Shown piece after piece: positions 1 to 10,302 of a stretch of 64,000 nucleotides of DNA. The DNA comes from Burkholderiales bacterium (GTDB taxonomy: Bacteria; Pseudomonadota; Gammaproteobacteria; Burkholderiales; Casimicrobiaceae), in assembly GCA_031260355.1 (NCBI GenBank), contig JAIRJZ010000005.1:124001-188000 (forward strand). The letters are read 5' to 3'. The position numbers were made by a program, and so were the translations under genes. Position 1 is the first letter of the stretch. Every line of letters starts with the position of its first letter. Below the pieces are notes generated by a model, which saw only the letters and a list, made by a program, of their open reading frames with translations, was not told the origin of the DNA and searched no databases.

Positions 1-2
1 TC

Positions 3-182
3 AAACTGGTGACGCAAGAACCGTTGACGGCGCCGATTCGGAAAGGACAAAACGTCGGCACGGTACAGGTACAATTCGCCGGGACACGGATGGCGGAGTT
101 TCCGTTGGTAGCGCAAGAAGATGTGGCCATCGGCAGTCTGCTGCGGCGCGGTTGGGACGCGATGCGTTTGTGGTTCAAATGA
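3..182 (+). CDS. dacC: D-alanyl-D-alanine carboxypeptidase, C-terminal fragment (5' end outside window)
   Basis: The window opens inside this gene; the last 59 codons and the stop are present. The translated end (KLVTQEPLTAPIRKGQNVG, then AEFPLVAQEDV and a final RRGWDAMRLWFK) matches the C-terminal beta domain and amphipathic membrane-anchor helix of penicillin-binding protein 5/6-type enzymes. These remove the terminal D-Ala from peptidoglycan stem peptides in the periplasm. The next gene is a D-amino acid aminotransferase, the usual neighbour of dacC in betaproteobacteria, which fits handling of released D-Ala. The catalytic domain is not visible, so the exact paralogue (dacA, dacC or dacD) is inferred from context. 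Confidence 0.8.
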   Translation, partial: KLVTQEPLTAPIRKGQNVGTVQVQFAGTRMAEFPLVAQEDVAIGSLLRRGWDAMRLWFK

Positions 183-192
183 TATAAGGCAG

Positions 193-415
193 ACACGAAT
201 TAACCGCAAAAAACGCAAAGAAATTTCTCACGCGGAGACGCGGAGTGCGCGGAGAATTTGAAGCTCCCTCTCCTGCAAGCGGGAGAGGGCTGGGGAGAGG
301 AGGCGGTGGATTCTGTGGCTTCGCTTCGCGCAGAATGACGGAATCTTTCTTCACGGAGCCAAGCTTTTGCATAAGCCTTTTTTGCGCTCTATGCGTTCTT
401 TGCGGTTAAATAACA
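193..415. repeat. Intergenic repeat mosaic with inverted ends
   Basis: The gap between dacC and dat is not coding. It is bounded by an inverted pair: TTAACCGCAAAAAACGCAAA at 200-219 and its near complement GCGTTCTTTGCGGTTAA at 393-409. Inside are a GC-rich CTCTCCTGCAAGCGGGAGAG-type hairpin (about 265-290) and a module ending CTTCGCGCAGAATGACGG (about 312-342). The same modules recur in many other gaps of this window. Confidence 0.7.
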
Positions 416-439
416 GGCCAAACGAAAAGAAGGGAAATC

Positions 440-1285
440 ATGAATCAGGATTCCGTGGTTTATCTGAACGGTGTGTTTCAGCCGCTGTCGGACGCCAAAA
501 TCTCCGTGCTCGATCGCGGGTTCATTTTTGGTGACGGCGTGTATGAAGTGGTGCCGGTGTACCATCGCCAACCGTTCCGGATGGCGCAACATCTGAAACG
601 ACTGGAAAACAGTCTGGCGGCGATCCGCATTCCCAATCCGAAAAGCACCGCCGAATGGGAGGCGTTGTTTCTGGAAATGATCCGGCAAGCGCCTTATGAG
701 CAGCAAGTGGTGTACCTGCAAATTACCCGCGGCGTAGCGCCGCGCGACCATGGTTTTCCACAGGGAGCAACGCCGACCGTGTTCATGATGGTCAACCCGT
801 TGACGTTGCCGACGCCGGAGCAAGTCGAACACGGTGTGGCATGTGTTTCGGCGGAAGATTTTCGCTGGCATTGTTGCGACATCAAAAGCACTTCGTTACT
901 GGGCAATGTGCTGTTGCGGCAAACCGCGGTTGAGGCGGGGGCGATGGAGACGGTGCTTTTTCGCGACGGTTTTTTGACCGAAGCGTCGGCATCGAATGTT
1001 CTCGCCGTCAAGGACGGCGTGATTCTGGCGCCGCCGCAGGATCACTTGATTTTACCGGGCATTTCCTGCGATGCCGTGCTCGAATTCGCGCCGATGATCG
1101 GCGTTTCGGTGGACAGGCGTCCGGTGTCGCGCGCGGAAGTACTGGCGGCGGATGAACTGTGGCTGACGTCGTCGGGTAAAGAAGTGCTGGCGATCACCAC
1201 GCTTGACGGTAAACCTGTGGGGGACGGCAAGCCCGGGCGGGTGTTTAAAAAAATGTGGGCGTATTACCAGACGCAGAAACCATAA
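440..1285 (+). CDS. dat: D-amino acid aminotransferase (class IV PLP enzyme)
   Basis: Cytoplasmic PLP-dependent transaminase that interconverts D-alanine/2-oxoglutarate and D-glutamate/pyruvate. The protein has 281 residues, normal for the BCAT/D-AAT fold. The N-terminal YLNGVF and DRGFIFGDGVYE blocks are typical of fold-type IV enzymes. Lys149 in the DIKS motif is the expected Schiff-base lysine, and the later block TEASASNVLAVKDG is the family phosphate-binding region. AAGGGAA upstream of the ATG is an acceptable ribosome site. It follows the carboxypeptidase gene after a repeat-filled gap. A branched-chain or aminodeoxychorismate-lyase paralogue is possible but less likely, given the short length and the dacC neighbour. 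Confidence 0.88.
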   Translation: MNQDSVVYLNGVFQPLSDAKISVLDRGFIFGDGVYEVVPVYHRQPFRMAQHLKRLENSLAAIRIPNPKSTAEWEALFLEMIRQAPYEQQVVYLQITRGVAPRDHGFPQGATPTVFMMVNPLTLPTPEQVEHGVACVSAEDFRWHCCDIKSTSLLGNVLLRQTAVEAGAMETVLFRDGFLTEASASNVLAVKDGVILAPPQDHLILPGISCDAVLEFAPMIGVSVDRRPVSRAEVLAADELWLTSSGKEVLAITTLDGKPVGDGKPGRVFKKMWAYYQTQKP

Positions 1286-1382
1286 CAAGCGGGCTTCATG
1301 AAGCAGCGGTTTGTTTCCGGCTGAAAAAGACGCTACCGCAAACCCTCGCGGGTTAAAAGGCGTGCGATAGGAGATGAGGGAC

Positions 1383-1985
1383 ATGCGTTCTCTGTGTGTG
1401 TTTTGCGGCGCGGCGTTCGGCGCGCGTCCGGCGTATATTGAAGCCGCCGAAGCGCTGGGTCGGTATCTGGCGGCGCATGAAATCGAACTGGTGTGGGGCG
1501 GCGGCCAGGTGGGGCTGATGGGAACATTAGCCGATGCGGTGATCGGCGGCGGCGGGCAAACCTACGGCATCATTCCCCGCTTCATGGTGCAGCGCGAACT
1601 GGCGCATCCGGCGGCCACGACCATGGTTGCCGTCGATTCGATGCACGAGCGCAAGGCGGCGATGGCGGCGCGTGCCGACGGATTTGTGGCGCTGCCGGGC
1701 GGCTTCGGGACGCTCGATGAGCTGTTCGAGGTCATTACCTGGGCGCAACTGCATATCCACGCCAAACCGGTCGGGTTGCTGAATGTCGATGGTTTTTTTG
1801 ATCCGCTGTTGACCATGATGCGGCATCTGGTCGGAGAAGGCTTCGTGCCGCGCGCCCATGTCGATATGCTGCATGTGGCGTTGACGCCGGAGGAGTTGCT
1901 GACGGCGATGCAGAGCCACCATGCGCTCGACGGTGACTGGGCAGGTAAAGTGTCGCGGGCACGACCGGCATTCAACGAGGATTGA
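1383..1985 (+). CDS. LOG-family protein (TIGR00730 type, nucleoside 5'-monophosphate phosphoribohydrolase)
   Basis: Rossmann-fold protein of 200 residues. It carries the two family signatures: GGGQVGLMG near residue 40 and PGGFGTLDE near residue 104 (PGGxGTxxE). Characterised relatives hydrolyse cytokinin riboside 5'-monophosphate or AMP-like nucleotides to the free base and ribose 5-phosphate. The physiological role in bacteria is mostly unsettled. An ATG lies nine bases upstream at 1374, but AGGAGA at 1369-1374 sits about eight bases before the 1383 ATG and would overlap the earlier one, so the later start is chosen. It stands alone between dat and groES. Confidence 0.85.
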   Translation: MRSLCVFCGAAFGARPAYIEAAEALGRYLAAHEIELVWGGGQVGLMGTLADAVIGGGGQTYGIIPRFMVQRELAHPAATTMVAVDSMHERKAAMAARADGFVALPGGFGTLDELFEVITWAQLHIHAKPVGLLNVDGFFDPLLTMMRHLVGEGFVPRAHVDMLHVALTPEELLTAMQSHHALDGDWAGKVSRARPAFNED

Positions 1986-2039
1986 GGCATCGCCGGCTTT
2001 CCCACAACGGGTTTTTGTTCGAAAAAGTTGCGGTGTGGG

Positions 2040-2068
2040 TTGATTTCCGGTTGCGCCATCCCTATCAT
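2040..2068 (+). promoter_or_regulatory. Probable sigma70 promoter of groESL
   Basis: TTGATT at 2040-2045 and TATCAT at 2063-2068 are separated by exactly 17 bases. The -10 box abuts and shares one base with the CIRCE operator, so bound HrcA would cover the transcription start. This is the classical arrangement of a repressed housekeeping heat-shock promoter. Confidence 0.7.
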
Positions 2069-2094
2069 TAGCACTCAAGCCGCAAGAGTGCTAA
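2068..2094 (+). promoter_or_regulatory. CIRCE operator (HrcA binding site)
   Basis: TTAGCACTC (2068-2076), nine-base spacer, GAGTGCTAA (2086-2094): a perfect match to the CIRCE inverted repeat. HrcA binds it and represses chaperonin genes until heat shock. It lies 98 bases before the groES start. hrcA itself is not in the window. Confidence 0.97.
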
Positions 2095-2191
2095 CAACGC
2101 CCGGGGGTTTCCCCCATTTCATCGTTGCGTTTGGCGCATTTCTGCGAACCACCATCATTTATAGGCTATTTACACAGGAGTGAGTGCCAAC

Positions 2192-2479
2192 ATGAAACTT
2201 CGTCCTCTGCATGACCGGATTATCGTAAAGCGCGTTGAAGAAGAGCGCAAAACCGCAGGCGGGATCTTCATCCCCGACACCGCTGCCGAAAAACCCTCGA
2301 TGGGAGAAGTCGTCGCCGTCGGCCCGGGCAAAACGGATGACAACGGAAAAGTTGTCGCCATAGGTGTCAAAGCCGGCGACAAAGTGCTCTTCGGCAAATA
2401 CTCCGGCCAGGAATTCAGAATGGATGGCCAGGACTATCTGCACATGCGCGAAGACGATGTGATCGGCATCGTCGGCTAA
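2192..2479 (+). CDS. groES: Co-chaperonin GroES (Hsp10)
   Basis: Ten-kDa lid of the GroEL folding chamber, cytoplasmic and heptameric. The 95-residue product begins [14 protein letters not shown] and contains the mobile-loop block [15 protein letters not shown] and the roof segment, all typical. An in-frame GTG twelve bases upstream is rejected because CAGGAG at 2175-2180 positions the ribosome on the ATG at 2192 and the protein family starts there. It is co-transcribed with groEL, 48 bases downstream, under CIRCE control. Confidence 0.97.
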   Translation: MKLRPLHDRIIVKRVEEERKTAGGIFIPDTAAEKPSMGEVVAVGPGKTDDNGKVVAIGVKAGDKVLFGKYSGQEFRMDGQDYLHMREDDVIGIVG

Positions 2480-4168
<1,689 letters not shown>

Positions 4169-4219
4169 TCGAGGCGAATGCCTCACCATCTGCCCAAAGC
4201 GGCAAGTCAAGACAGTAAA

Positions 4220-4254
4220 CAAAGAACCCGGGGAAACCCGGGTTCTTTGTTTTG
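4220..4254 (+). terminator. Intrinsic terminator of groESL
   Basis: A perfect 13-bp stem (arms 4220-4232 and 4237-4249) is closed by a GAAA tetraloop and followed by TGTTTT. It begins about 50 bases after the groEL stop codon. Confidence 0.93.
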
Positions 4255-4304
4255 GGGTGGCACACATCCGCTATCGTCTGAACGTCTACATCTGAACTGA
4301 TCAT

Positions 4305-4335
4305 TTGCCGCTGAACGACACAAACGTGCTACGAT
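4305..4335 (+). promoter_or_regulatory. Possible promoter of tRNA-Ser
   Basis: TTGCCG (4305-4310) and TACGAT (4330-4335) are 19 bases apart, longer than ideal. They are followed by a GC-rich discriminator (GCGCACC), which is common at stable-RNA promoters. It sits 49 bases before the tRNA. Confidence 0.4.
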
Positions 4336-4383
4336 GCGCACCTCCCGCCGTGCGCTCATCGCGCCGTTGCGGGTGTCATTTAC

Positions 4384-4473
4384 GGAAGCGTGGCAGAGCG
4401 GTTGAATGCACCGGTCTTGAAAACCGGCGAGGGTGCAAGCCCTTCGTGAGTTCGAATCTCACCGCTTCCGCCA
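4384..4473 (+). tRNA. tRNA-Ser (anticodon UGA)
   Basis: Class II tRNA of 90 nt. The acceptor arm GGAAGCG pairs with CGCTTCC (4463-4469), followed by the discriminator G and an encoded CCA (4471-4473). The anticodon loop CTTGAAA is flanked by CCGGT and ACCGG, placing anticodon TGA at 4418-4420. A long variable arm and the TTCGAATC T-loop are present. It converges on surA, whose stop codon lies six bases beyond. Confidence 0.97.
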
Positions 4474-4478
4474 AGAGG

Positions 4479-5840
4479 CTATCGCTCCCCGCTTTTGTAC
4501 TCGACGTATGCCCGGTCGCGCGTTTGCTGGAGGTAGTCTTCAAACGCTTCGTCGCTCTTGCGCTGATGCAATGCCGACCGCGCCTGTTCGCGCTGGTGTT
4601 CTTCGGTGACGTCTTGCTGGCGGCGCTCAAGCACTTCGATCAGGTGCCAGCCGAACGGTGTACGGATGGCACCTGATCGCTGCCCCGGTTGCAGCGCATC
4701 CATCGCCCGCTCGAAATCGGGAACGGTGTTGCCGGGGCTGATCCAGCCCAGATCGCCGCCGCGTGAGCTGGAGGCGTCTTCGGACATTAGGCGCGCGAGG
4801 GTTTCAAATGACTCACCCGCTCCGAGCCGATCCACGGCGCGCTCAATTTTTTGTTTGGCGTCGTCTTCCGAGGTGGTTTCGGAGACGCGCGCCAGAATAT
4901 GGCGGGCGCGGGTTTGCTCGACCACTTTCGGTTCATTGAGGCTGCGCGAATCAACCAGTTTCAAGAGGTGAAAACCAGCCGGACTGCGCAGGATGGCCGA
5001 AATCTGATCGTTTTTCATGGTGCGCGCGGTGTCGGCGAACATCGCCGGCAAACGGGCGGCGGTTCGCCAGCCGAGCGAGCCGCCGGTCAAGGCGTCGGAG
5101 GCATCCGATGTGGAGACGGCGGTTTGCGCGAAGTCGGCGCCATTGCGCAGTCTCTTGAGGATGTCTTCGGCGCGGGCGTGGCGCTCATCGATAATGTCGG
5201 GAGTTGCCTGAGAAGGGATAGCGACGAGAATGTGCGAGATCAGATACTCGGTTTCGCCGCCGGTCTGAGCATTGACCAGCTTGAGGTAGTTATCGACTTC
5301 GGCATCGGTGACGACGATGTGGTTGTCAACATCGCGCTCACGCAACCGTTGCAGCGTTATTTGTTTGCGCAACTCTTCACGATACAGCGGCAACGGGATG
5401 TTTTCTTGCGCCAGCGCCGCCCGCAGTTCTTCGAGCGTCAAGTTGTTGCCCTGAGCGACCTGGGAGATGGCGCGATCAATCATCGTGTCGTCAACGCGGA
5501 TACCGGTTTCTCTGGCGAACTGCATTAATGCTTTTTCGACGATCAGCCGTTCGGTGATTTGACGTTCGAGTTCGCTGTCGGGGGGCGGCGCGACATTGGC
5601 GGCTTTCATCCGCTGCACGATGGAGTTTTTTTGCGTGCCGATGTCGTATCGGGTGACGGCTTCTTCGTTGACGGTCAGCACGATGCGGTCGAGCAGTTCC
5701 GGAGCCCCTCTGCTGGGCGTCGCGGGCGCGGTGGCCGGTTGGGCGAACGCGCTGTTGCCAAGCAGCGCACCAAACAGCAATATGCCGGCGGTAGCAGCCA
5801 ACGGGAGCGAGAAAGAAAGAAACGTGCTGCGTGGTTTCAT
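4479..5840 (-). CDS. surA: Periplasmic chaperone and peptidyl-prolyl isomerase SurA
   Basis: Escorts unfolded outer-membrane proteins, including LptD, across the periplasm to the BAM complex. The product has 453 residues. It has an N-terminal signal peptide (hydrophobic stretch about residues 12-30, ending NSAFAQ), a SurA N domain containing DRIVLTVNEEAVTRYD, and two parvulin domains. The first runs from about residue 198 (ISHILVAIPSQ) and the second from about residue 315 (ARHILARVSET); each has a GGSLGW or GGDLGW block. GAGG lies six bases before the start. The start codon is seven bases after the lptD stop, so the two form an operon, as in many proteobacteria. Confidence 0.95.
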   Translation of the reverse strand: MKPRSTFLSFSLPLAATAGILLFGALLGNSAFAQPATAPATPSRGAPELLDRIVLTVNEEAVTRYDIGTQKNSIVQRMKAANVAPPPDSELERQITERLIVEKALMQFARETGIRVDDTMIDRAISQVAQGNNLTLEELRAALAQENIPLPLYREELRKQITLQRLRERDVDNHIVVTDAEVDNYLKLVNAQTGGETEYLISHILVAIPSQATPDIIDERHARAEDILKRLRNGADFAQTAVSTSDASDALTGGSLGWRTAARLPAMFADTARTMKNDQISAILRSPAGFHLLKLVDSRSLNEPKVVEQTRARHILARVSETTSEDDAKQKIERAVDRLGAGESFETLARLMSEDASSSRGGDLGWISPGNTVPDFERAMDALQPGQRSGAIRTPFGWHLIEVLERRQQDVTEEHQREQARSALHQRKSDEAFEDYLQQTRDRAYVEYKSGER

Positions 5841-5847
5841 GAAAGCC

Positions 5848-8313
5848 TCAGAATTCAGGGTAAGTCGTGTAGCCGGGCGTTGTATCGCGCCGCGCCGGAT
5901 CGTTGAAGGTCGTGTAACCGGGAACGCTGCGGCGCAACACCTCCAACGGCGACGGGCCGATGCGTCCCAAGCCGCTCAACTCCAGTTGCAGAAAGAACGA
6001 GGTGTTGGTCTGTTGTACGGTCGTGGCCAGACGGTGGATGGCGGCGCGGATGACCCAGCAGTCGGCATTGTATTCGACACCGACGATCGCTTCCAGCGTT
6101 TTTGGTCTTGTTTTTGTTTTGGGGTCGTCAACGAACGAATAATTCCAACGGCCTACCGCGCTCCAGCGCGCCGACAGCGGCCATTGCGCGGCGAGGTCGA
6201 TTTGTTTCAATTCAGTCGGACCTTTTTCCGGGTCTTGAATTTGTCGGGTATAACGCCAAGTTCCGGACAACACCCGCCCCGGCGACGGCATCCAGCGGGC
6301 GCCGATGTTGAAGCGCTCGGAGCGGGACGTATCGAAATTGAATTGGGTCAGCATCGACGCCGACCAGGCGCGTGATAGCTGCGCTTCGGCACCGAGCAAA
6401 AAGTCGGAACTGTTGGCTGAGCGCGGCACTTCTCCCGGGAACATCACGCGCTGGCCGGAAAAATAAAAACGTTCACCGGCCATCAACCGCAGGATTTCGG
6501 CGCCGTTGTCGGCCAGGATGCGTGAAGTCAGCGCTACCGTCAGTTGATTGGCGTCGCCGAAACGGTCATAGCCGATGTAGCGGTTTTCGCTGAACAACTG
6601 GGAAAAACTGAAATCGTCGATGGTGGTATCGAACACCGGCAGGTTGTTCTGGTTGCGGAAGGGGACGTAAAGATAGAAGAGACGCGGTTCCAGTGTTTGC
6701 ACATAATGGGTGCCGAAGAGCGAGCCTTCGCGCTCGAAAGTCAGGCCGCCATCTAGGCTCATCATCGGAATGGTGACGCCCAGAGATTTGTCGGGCGTCG
6801 GCGTGGGGGAAGCGGGATCGAGCCAGTAATTGCGTTGCTGAACGCTGGCGCGGGCGGCGGCGAACCATCCCAAGTCCTGCTTTTTCCAGGCGAGCGTCGG
6901 TTGGATGACGAAACGCTGGCCTTGTGTCAGAGCGATATGGCGAAAACGCGAGTATTCGGCCGATCCCGAAAGACTGAGATCAAAGCGCTGCAAGCTTGGG
7001 GTCATCCATTCGCCCATGGACACCAGCATTTGCGGTGTACGGTTGTATGGTGGATCGATGTTAGCGCCACGATCTTGCAGTGTCTGGAAATTCTGCACGC
7101 GCGTCAGTACGGAAAAAGGACCTTGCCACAGTCGGAGTCCGGCCTCGCGCGGCAGCGTGGTTTGCGAAGTGACGGACAAGCGATCGGCGAGATCGGCGAA
7201 ATAATTGTCGTCGGAGACTTTGGTGGCATCGACGTAAGCGTTCATCCACGGCAGCAAACCTTGCTGATGTTTCCACGACATCAGGTAGCGGGAACGGTCG
7301 GCCTGCCGGTCGTTCGGCAGGTACTCGCCGTTGAATTCGCCGTTCATCGACCAAGCGCCGCCCAGCAAATAACGGAACTGGTTGTTCAATTGCAATCCGC
7401 GTTTGGTCATCAGGCGCGGCATGATCGTGGCGTCGTAATTCGGCGCGAGGTTGAAATAATAGGGCGACATGAATTCGAAACCGCGGGCGTTCGACGAACC
7501 GAACGTCGGCGTCAGAAAACCGGACTTGCGGTCGCCGCTCAACGGAAATTCCAGCCACGGCGAATAAAAGAGCGGCACGTTCATGAACCGGACTGAGGCG
7601 TTGTAAGCCGTGCCGACTGAACGCTGTGTGTCAATTTTCATCGTGCCGGCGTGCAAAAACCAGTCATTGCGCGGCGCCTGGCAGGTAGTGAAGCGGCTGT
7701 CGCGCAACGTGTAAATGTCGGGGCCGTCGAAGGTCAACGTCTGCGCGTCGCCGCGACCGCCAACTTCATCGACGTAAAACGACGGCGATTGCAAGGTGCC
7801 GGTCGCTGTGCCGCGCGCGTAATCGACATCCGGGCCGGTGACCCAACTGCCATAGCGACGCATCACCACATTGCCGCGAGCCTGTAACGTGTCGGTGTCC
7901 TGATCGTAGCGCATCCAGTCGGCCAGCACCGTTTCCCGGTGTGCGCGCAATTCGACGTGACCGCTGGCCTCGACTTGCGGATGGGTGCCTTCGACGCGGT
8001 CGGCGCGCAGGAAAACGGCGCCGCGTTCGTCGCCTTCGCGCGAGAAAGCGTGTGGCCTGAACGAAACGTCTTGTTGACGCCGTGTGATCGTTTCGAACGG
8101 CGACAACTCACGCGCTTCGCGCAGCCTGAGCGGGGCAGACGCGGCGGCGGCGGTTTCCGCGTCGGCAACTTGTGCCAAGGCAGCGGATGCCGGAAATCCG
8201 AACAGGCTTCCGGCGGCGGCCGCGACGAAAAGCGCTTGCCTGAGCACTTGCTGCACCCGCTGAACCGTTTTCTGTAATGTCCGCCGCAATGACATGAAGA
8301 TCGACGCCGACAT
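5848..8313 (-). CDS. lptD: LPS-assembly outer-membrane protein LptD
   Basis: Outer-membrane barrel that, with LptE, inserts LPS into the outer leaflet. The product has 821 residues: signal peptide (about 25-48), a periplasmic jellyroll LptA-like domain (about 100-200, with VEASGHVELRAH), then the 26-strand barrel. Only two cysteines are present, Cys211 at the jellyroll/barrel border and Cys752 near the C-terminus, enough for one interdomain disulfide. Escherichia coli LptD has four. The C-terminal tail carries a doubled PGYTT. No good ribosome site precedes the first ATG; an alternative ATG is six codons downstream at 8295. Confidence 0.95.
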   Translation of the reverse strand: MSASIFMSLRRTLQKTVQRVQQVLRQALFVAAAAGSLFGFPASAALAQVADAETAAAASAPLRLREARELSPFETITRRQQDVSFRPHAFSREGDERGAVFLRADRVEGTHPQVEASGHVELRAHRETVLADWMRYDQDTDTLQARGNVVMRRYGSWVTGPDVDYARGTATGTLQSPSFYVDEVGGRGDAQTLTFDGPDIYTLRDSRFTTCQAPRNDWFLHAGTMKIDTQRSVGTAYNASVRFMNVPLFYSPWLEFPLSGDRKSGFLTPTFGSSNARGFEFMSPYYFNLAPNYDATIMPRLMTKRGLQLNNQFRYLLGGAWSMNGEFNGEYLPNDRQADRSRYLMSWKHQQGLLPWMNAYVDATKVSDDNYFADLADRLSVTSQTTLPREAGLRLWQGPFSVLTRVQNFQTLQDRGANIDPPYNRTPQMLVSMGEWMTPSLQRFDLSLSGSAEYSRFRHIALTQGQRFVIQPTLAWKKQDLGWFAAARASVQQRNYWLDPASPTPTPDKSLGVTIPMMSLDGGLTFEREGSLFGTHYVQTLEPRLFYLYVPFRNQNNLPVFDTTIDDFSFSQLFSENRYIGYDRFGDANQLTVALTSRILADNGAEILRLMAGERFYFSGQRVMFPGEVPRSANSSDFLLGAEAQLSRAWSASMLTQFNFDTSRSERFNIGARWMPSPGRVLSGTWRYTRQIQDPEKGPTELKQIDLAAQWPLSARWSAVGRWNYSFVDDPKTKTRPKTLEAIVGVEYNADCWVIRAAIHRLATTVQQTNTSFFLQLELSGLGRIGPSPLEVLRRSVPGYTTFNDPARRDTTPGYTTYPEF

Positions 8314-8507
8314 AAGGAGGAAAATGCGTTATTCTAGCCGACGCGATGGCTTTCGTTGCTGCTATTTCGGCCTCGTGGCCGACCTCGTGGCGTCACGCAA
8401 TTTGATTTGTATGGGTTGGAGTGCGCACGGCAAACCCCAATGTCTCGGGGTGACGTCGGGGCTCGCAAGCGCACTCTCGCGCGCCGGAACCGTTTTTTCA
8501 ATTTTTC

Positions 8508-9560
8508 ATGTCGAATTCGCCTGTGACCGCCGATCTTTCCCGTTCCGCTGCGTTGGCCGCCTGGCTGGACTCGCTGTTTGGGGGAACTTCCTACGCCATG
8601 ACGCCCGCGTCGGCGGACGCCAGTTTCCGCCGTTATTTTCGCGTTGCGTTTCAAGCACCCCCGCCCGCGCCGTACGCGGGCGAGCCTTCGCTGATCGTGA
8701 TGGACGCGCCGCCCGACAAGGAAGACTGCCGCCCGTTTATCAAGGTGGCGGGCTTGCTGCACGGTTGCGGCGTCAACGCGCCGAAGATTTACGCGCAGGA
8801 GGTGGCGCAGGGGTTTTTGCTGCTCGGCGACTTGGGCGCCACCACTTATCAGACAGCGCTGGAGCGCGGCGCTGACGCACAGGCGTTGTATCTGGACGCC
8901 ATCGCGGCGCTGGTAGCCTGGCAGCGCGGTACCGAGCCACAGGCGTTGCCGCCTTACGACGAGGCGCTGTTACGCCGCGAACTCGACCTTTTTCCGGACT
9001 GGTTCGTCGCCAGACATTGTGGGCACGAACTGCGCGAGGCGGAACGGGCGATGCTGGAGCGCACGTTTGCGCTGTTGATCGCCGCGGCGCGGGCGCAACC
9101 GCAGGTGTTCGTACACCGCGATTACCATGTTCGCAATCTGATGGATGTTGCGGAAAACCGTCCCGGTGTACTCGATTTTCAGGATGCGGTCGTCGGGCCG
9201 ATCACCTACGATTTGGTATCGCTGTTGCGCGATGCGTATGTGGCGTGGGACGAAGAGCAGCAACTCGATTGGGCGATTCGCTACTGGGAACGCGCCCGTG
9301 CCGCCGCCTTGCCGGTGGCGGTGCGGTTCGACGATTTTTGGCGTGACTTCGAATGGATGGGGGTGCAGCGCCATTTGAAAGTCGTCGGTATTTTCGCGCG
9401 CTTGTGGCACCGCGACGGTAAAGATGCGTATCTCGCCGAGGTGCCGCGTGTACTCGGTTATCTGCGGCAAGCTTGTGCGCGTTATAGCGAATTGACGCCG
9501 CTGTTGCGTTTTCTCGATGTGCTCGAAAAACGCGAGCCGACCATCGGTTACACCTTTTGA
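8508..9560 (+). CDS. amgK: N-acetylmuramate/N-acetylglucosamine kinase (AmgK, aminoglycoside phosphotransferase fold)
   Basis: Phosphorylates MurNAc and GlcNAc at the anomeric position in the peptidoglycan recycling route that bypasses de novo UDP-MurNAc synthesis (known from Pseudomonas putida). The 350-residue protein has the APH fold. ASFRRYFRV lies near residue 39, and the catalytic loop HRDYHVRNLMD near residue 204 is followed by the metal-binding VLDFQDAVVGP. It is divergent from lptD and 12 bases upstream of murU, exactly the arrangement in species with this pathway. A Shine-Dalgarno site is not evident. Confidence 0.9.
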   Translation: MSNSPVTADLSRSAALAAWLDSLFGGTSYAMTPASADASFRRYFRVAFQAPPPAPYAGEPSLIVMDAPPDKEDCRPFIKVAGLLHGCGVNAPKIYAQEVAQGFLLLGDLGATTYQTALERGADAQALYLDAIAALVAWQRGTEPQALPPYDEALLRRELDLFPDWFVARHCGHELREAERAMLERTFALLIAAARAQPQVFVHRDYHVRNLMDVAENRPGVLDFQDAVVGPITYDLVSLLRDAYVAWDEEQQLDWAIRYWERARAAALPVAVRFDDFWRDFEWMGVQRHLKVVGIFARLWHRDGKDAYLAEVPRVLGYLRQACARYSELTPLLRFLDVLEKREPTIGYTF

Positions 9561-9572
9561 AGTGGCGCGGAG

Positions 9573-10286
9573 ATGAAAGCGCGAGCGATGATTCTGGCGG
9601 CGGGGCGCGGCGAACGGATGCGGCCGTTGACCGACGATACACCGAAGCCGTTGCTGTCGGCGGGTGGCAAACCGCTGATCGTCCGGCAGATCGAGGCGCT
9701 GGCGCGCGCCGGATTTCGCGAGATCGTGATCAACGTTGCCTGGCTGGGCGCGCAAATCGAAGCGGCGCTTGGCGACGGCACGGCGTGGCAGGTTCGGCTT
9801 CTCTATTCGCGGGAGAATCCGGCGTTGGAAACGGCGGGCGGCGTCGCGCGGGCATTGCCGCTGCTTGAACCCGGGCCGGTATTGGTCGTGAGTGCCGATG
9901 TCTGGTCGGCTTACGACTATCGGACGCTTTTGCCACGCATCGAAGCGATACGCGAGGAGAAAAATACTACGTTCGCGCATCTGGTGATGGTGCCCAATCC
10001 GCCGTACCATCCCGAAGGCGATTTTGCGCTGGACAATCACGGGCGACTGCGCATGGACGGCGAACGGCTGACGTTCGGCAACATCGGGATTTATCACACC
10101 GAATTGTTTGCCGATATCGCTCTCGGTGTGCCACAGAAGCTGACGCCGTATTACCGGCAGTGGGTGGCGCAAGGCATCGCTTCCGGCGAACGTTACGACG
10201 GACCGTGGTTTAATATCGGGGTGCCGGAAGACTTGGCGGCGCTTAACGCGACACTGAACACAACTCCGGCTTTCCGGGAATTTTGA
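9573..10286 (+). CDS. murU: N-acetylmuramate alpha-1-phosphate uridylyltransferase MurU
   Basis: Nucleotidyltransferase that makes UDP-MurNAc from MurNAc-1-phosphate, the step after AmgK. The product has 237 residues. It has the N-terminal LAAGRGERMRPLTDDTPKPLL signature of the sugar-1-phosphate nucleotidylyltransferase family and a central VVSADVW metal-binding region. Its short length compared with glucose-1-phosphate thymidylyltransferases and its position directly after amgK favour MurU. GGAG directly abuts the start, so initiation may be weak or coupled to translation of amgK. Confidence 0.9.
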   Translation: MKARAMILAAGRGERMRPLTDDTPKPLLSAGGKPLIVRQIEALARAGFREIVINVAWLGAQIEAALGDGTAWQVRLLYSRENPALETAGGVARALPLLEPGPVLVVSADVWSAYDYRTLLPRIEAIREEKNTTFAHLVMVPNPPYHPEGDFALDNHGRLRMDGERLTFGNIGIYHTELFADIALGVPQKLTPYYRQWVAQGIASGERYDGPWFNIGVPEDLAALNATLNTTPAFREF

Positions 10287-10302
10287 AATAACCGTATTCA
10301 CC

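Noticed and set aside
8324..8875. Plus-strand frame starting after a perfect AAGGAGGAAA before amgK
   Set aside because: The ribosome site is striking but the frame runs out of phase into amgK and encodes no recognisable protein; probably chance, or the complement of the lptD upstream region.
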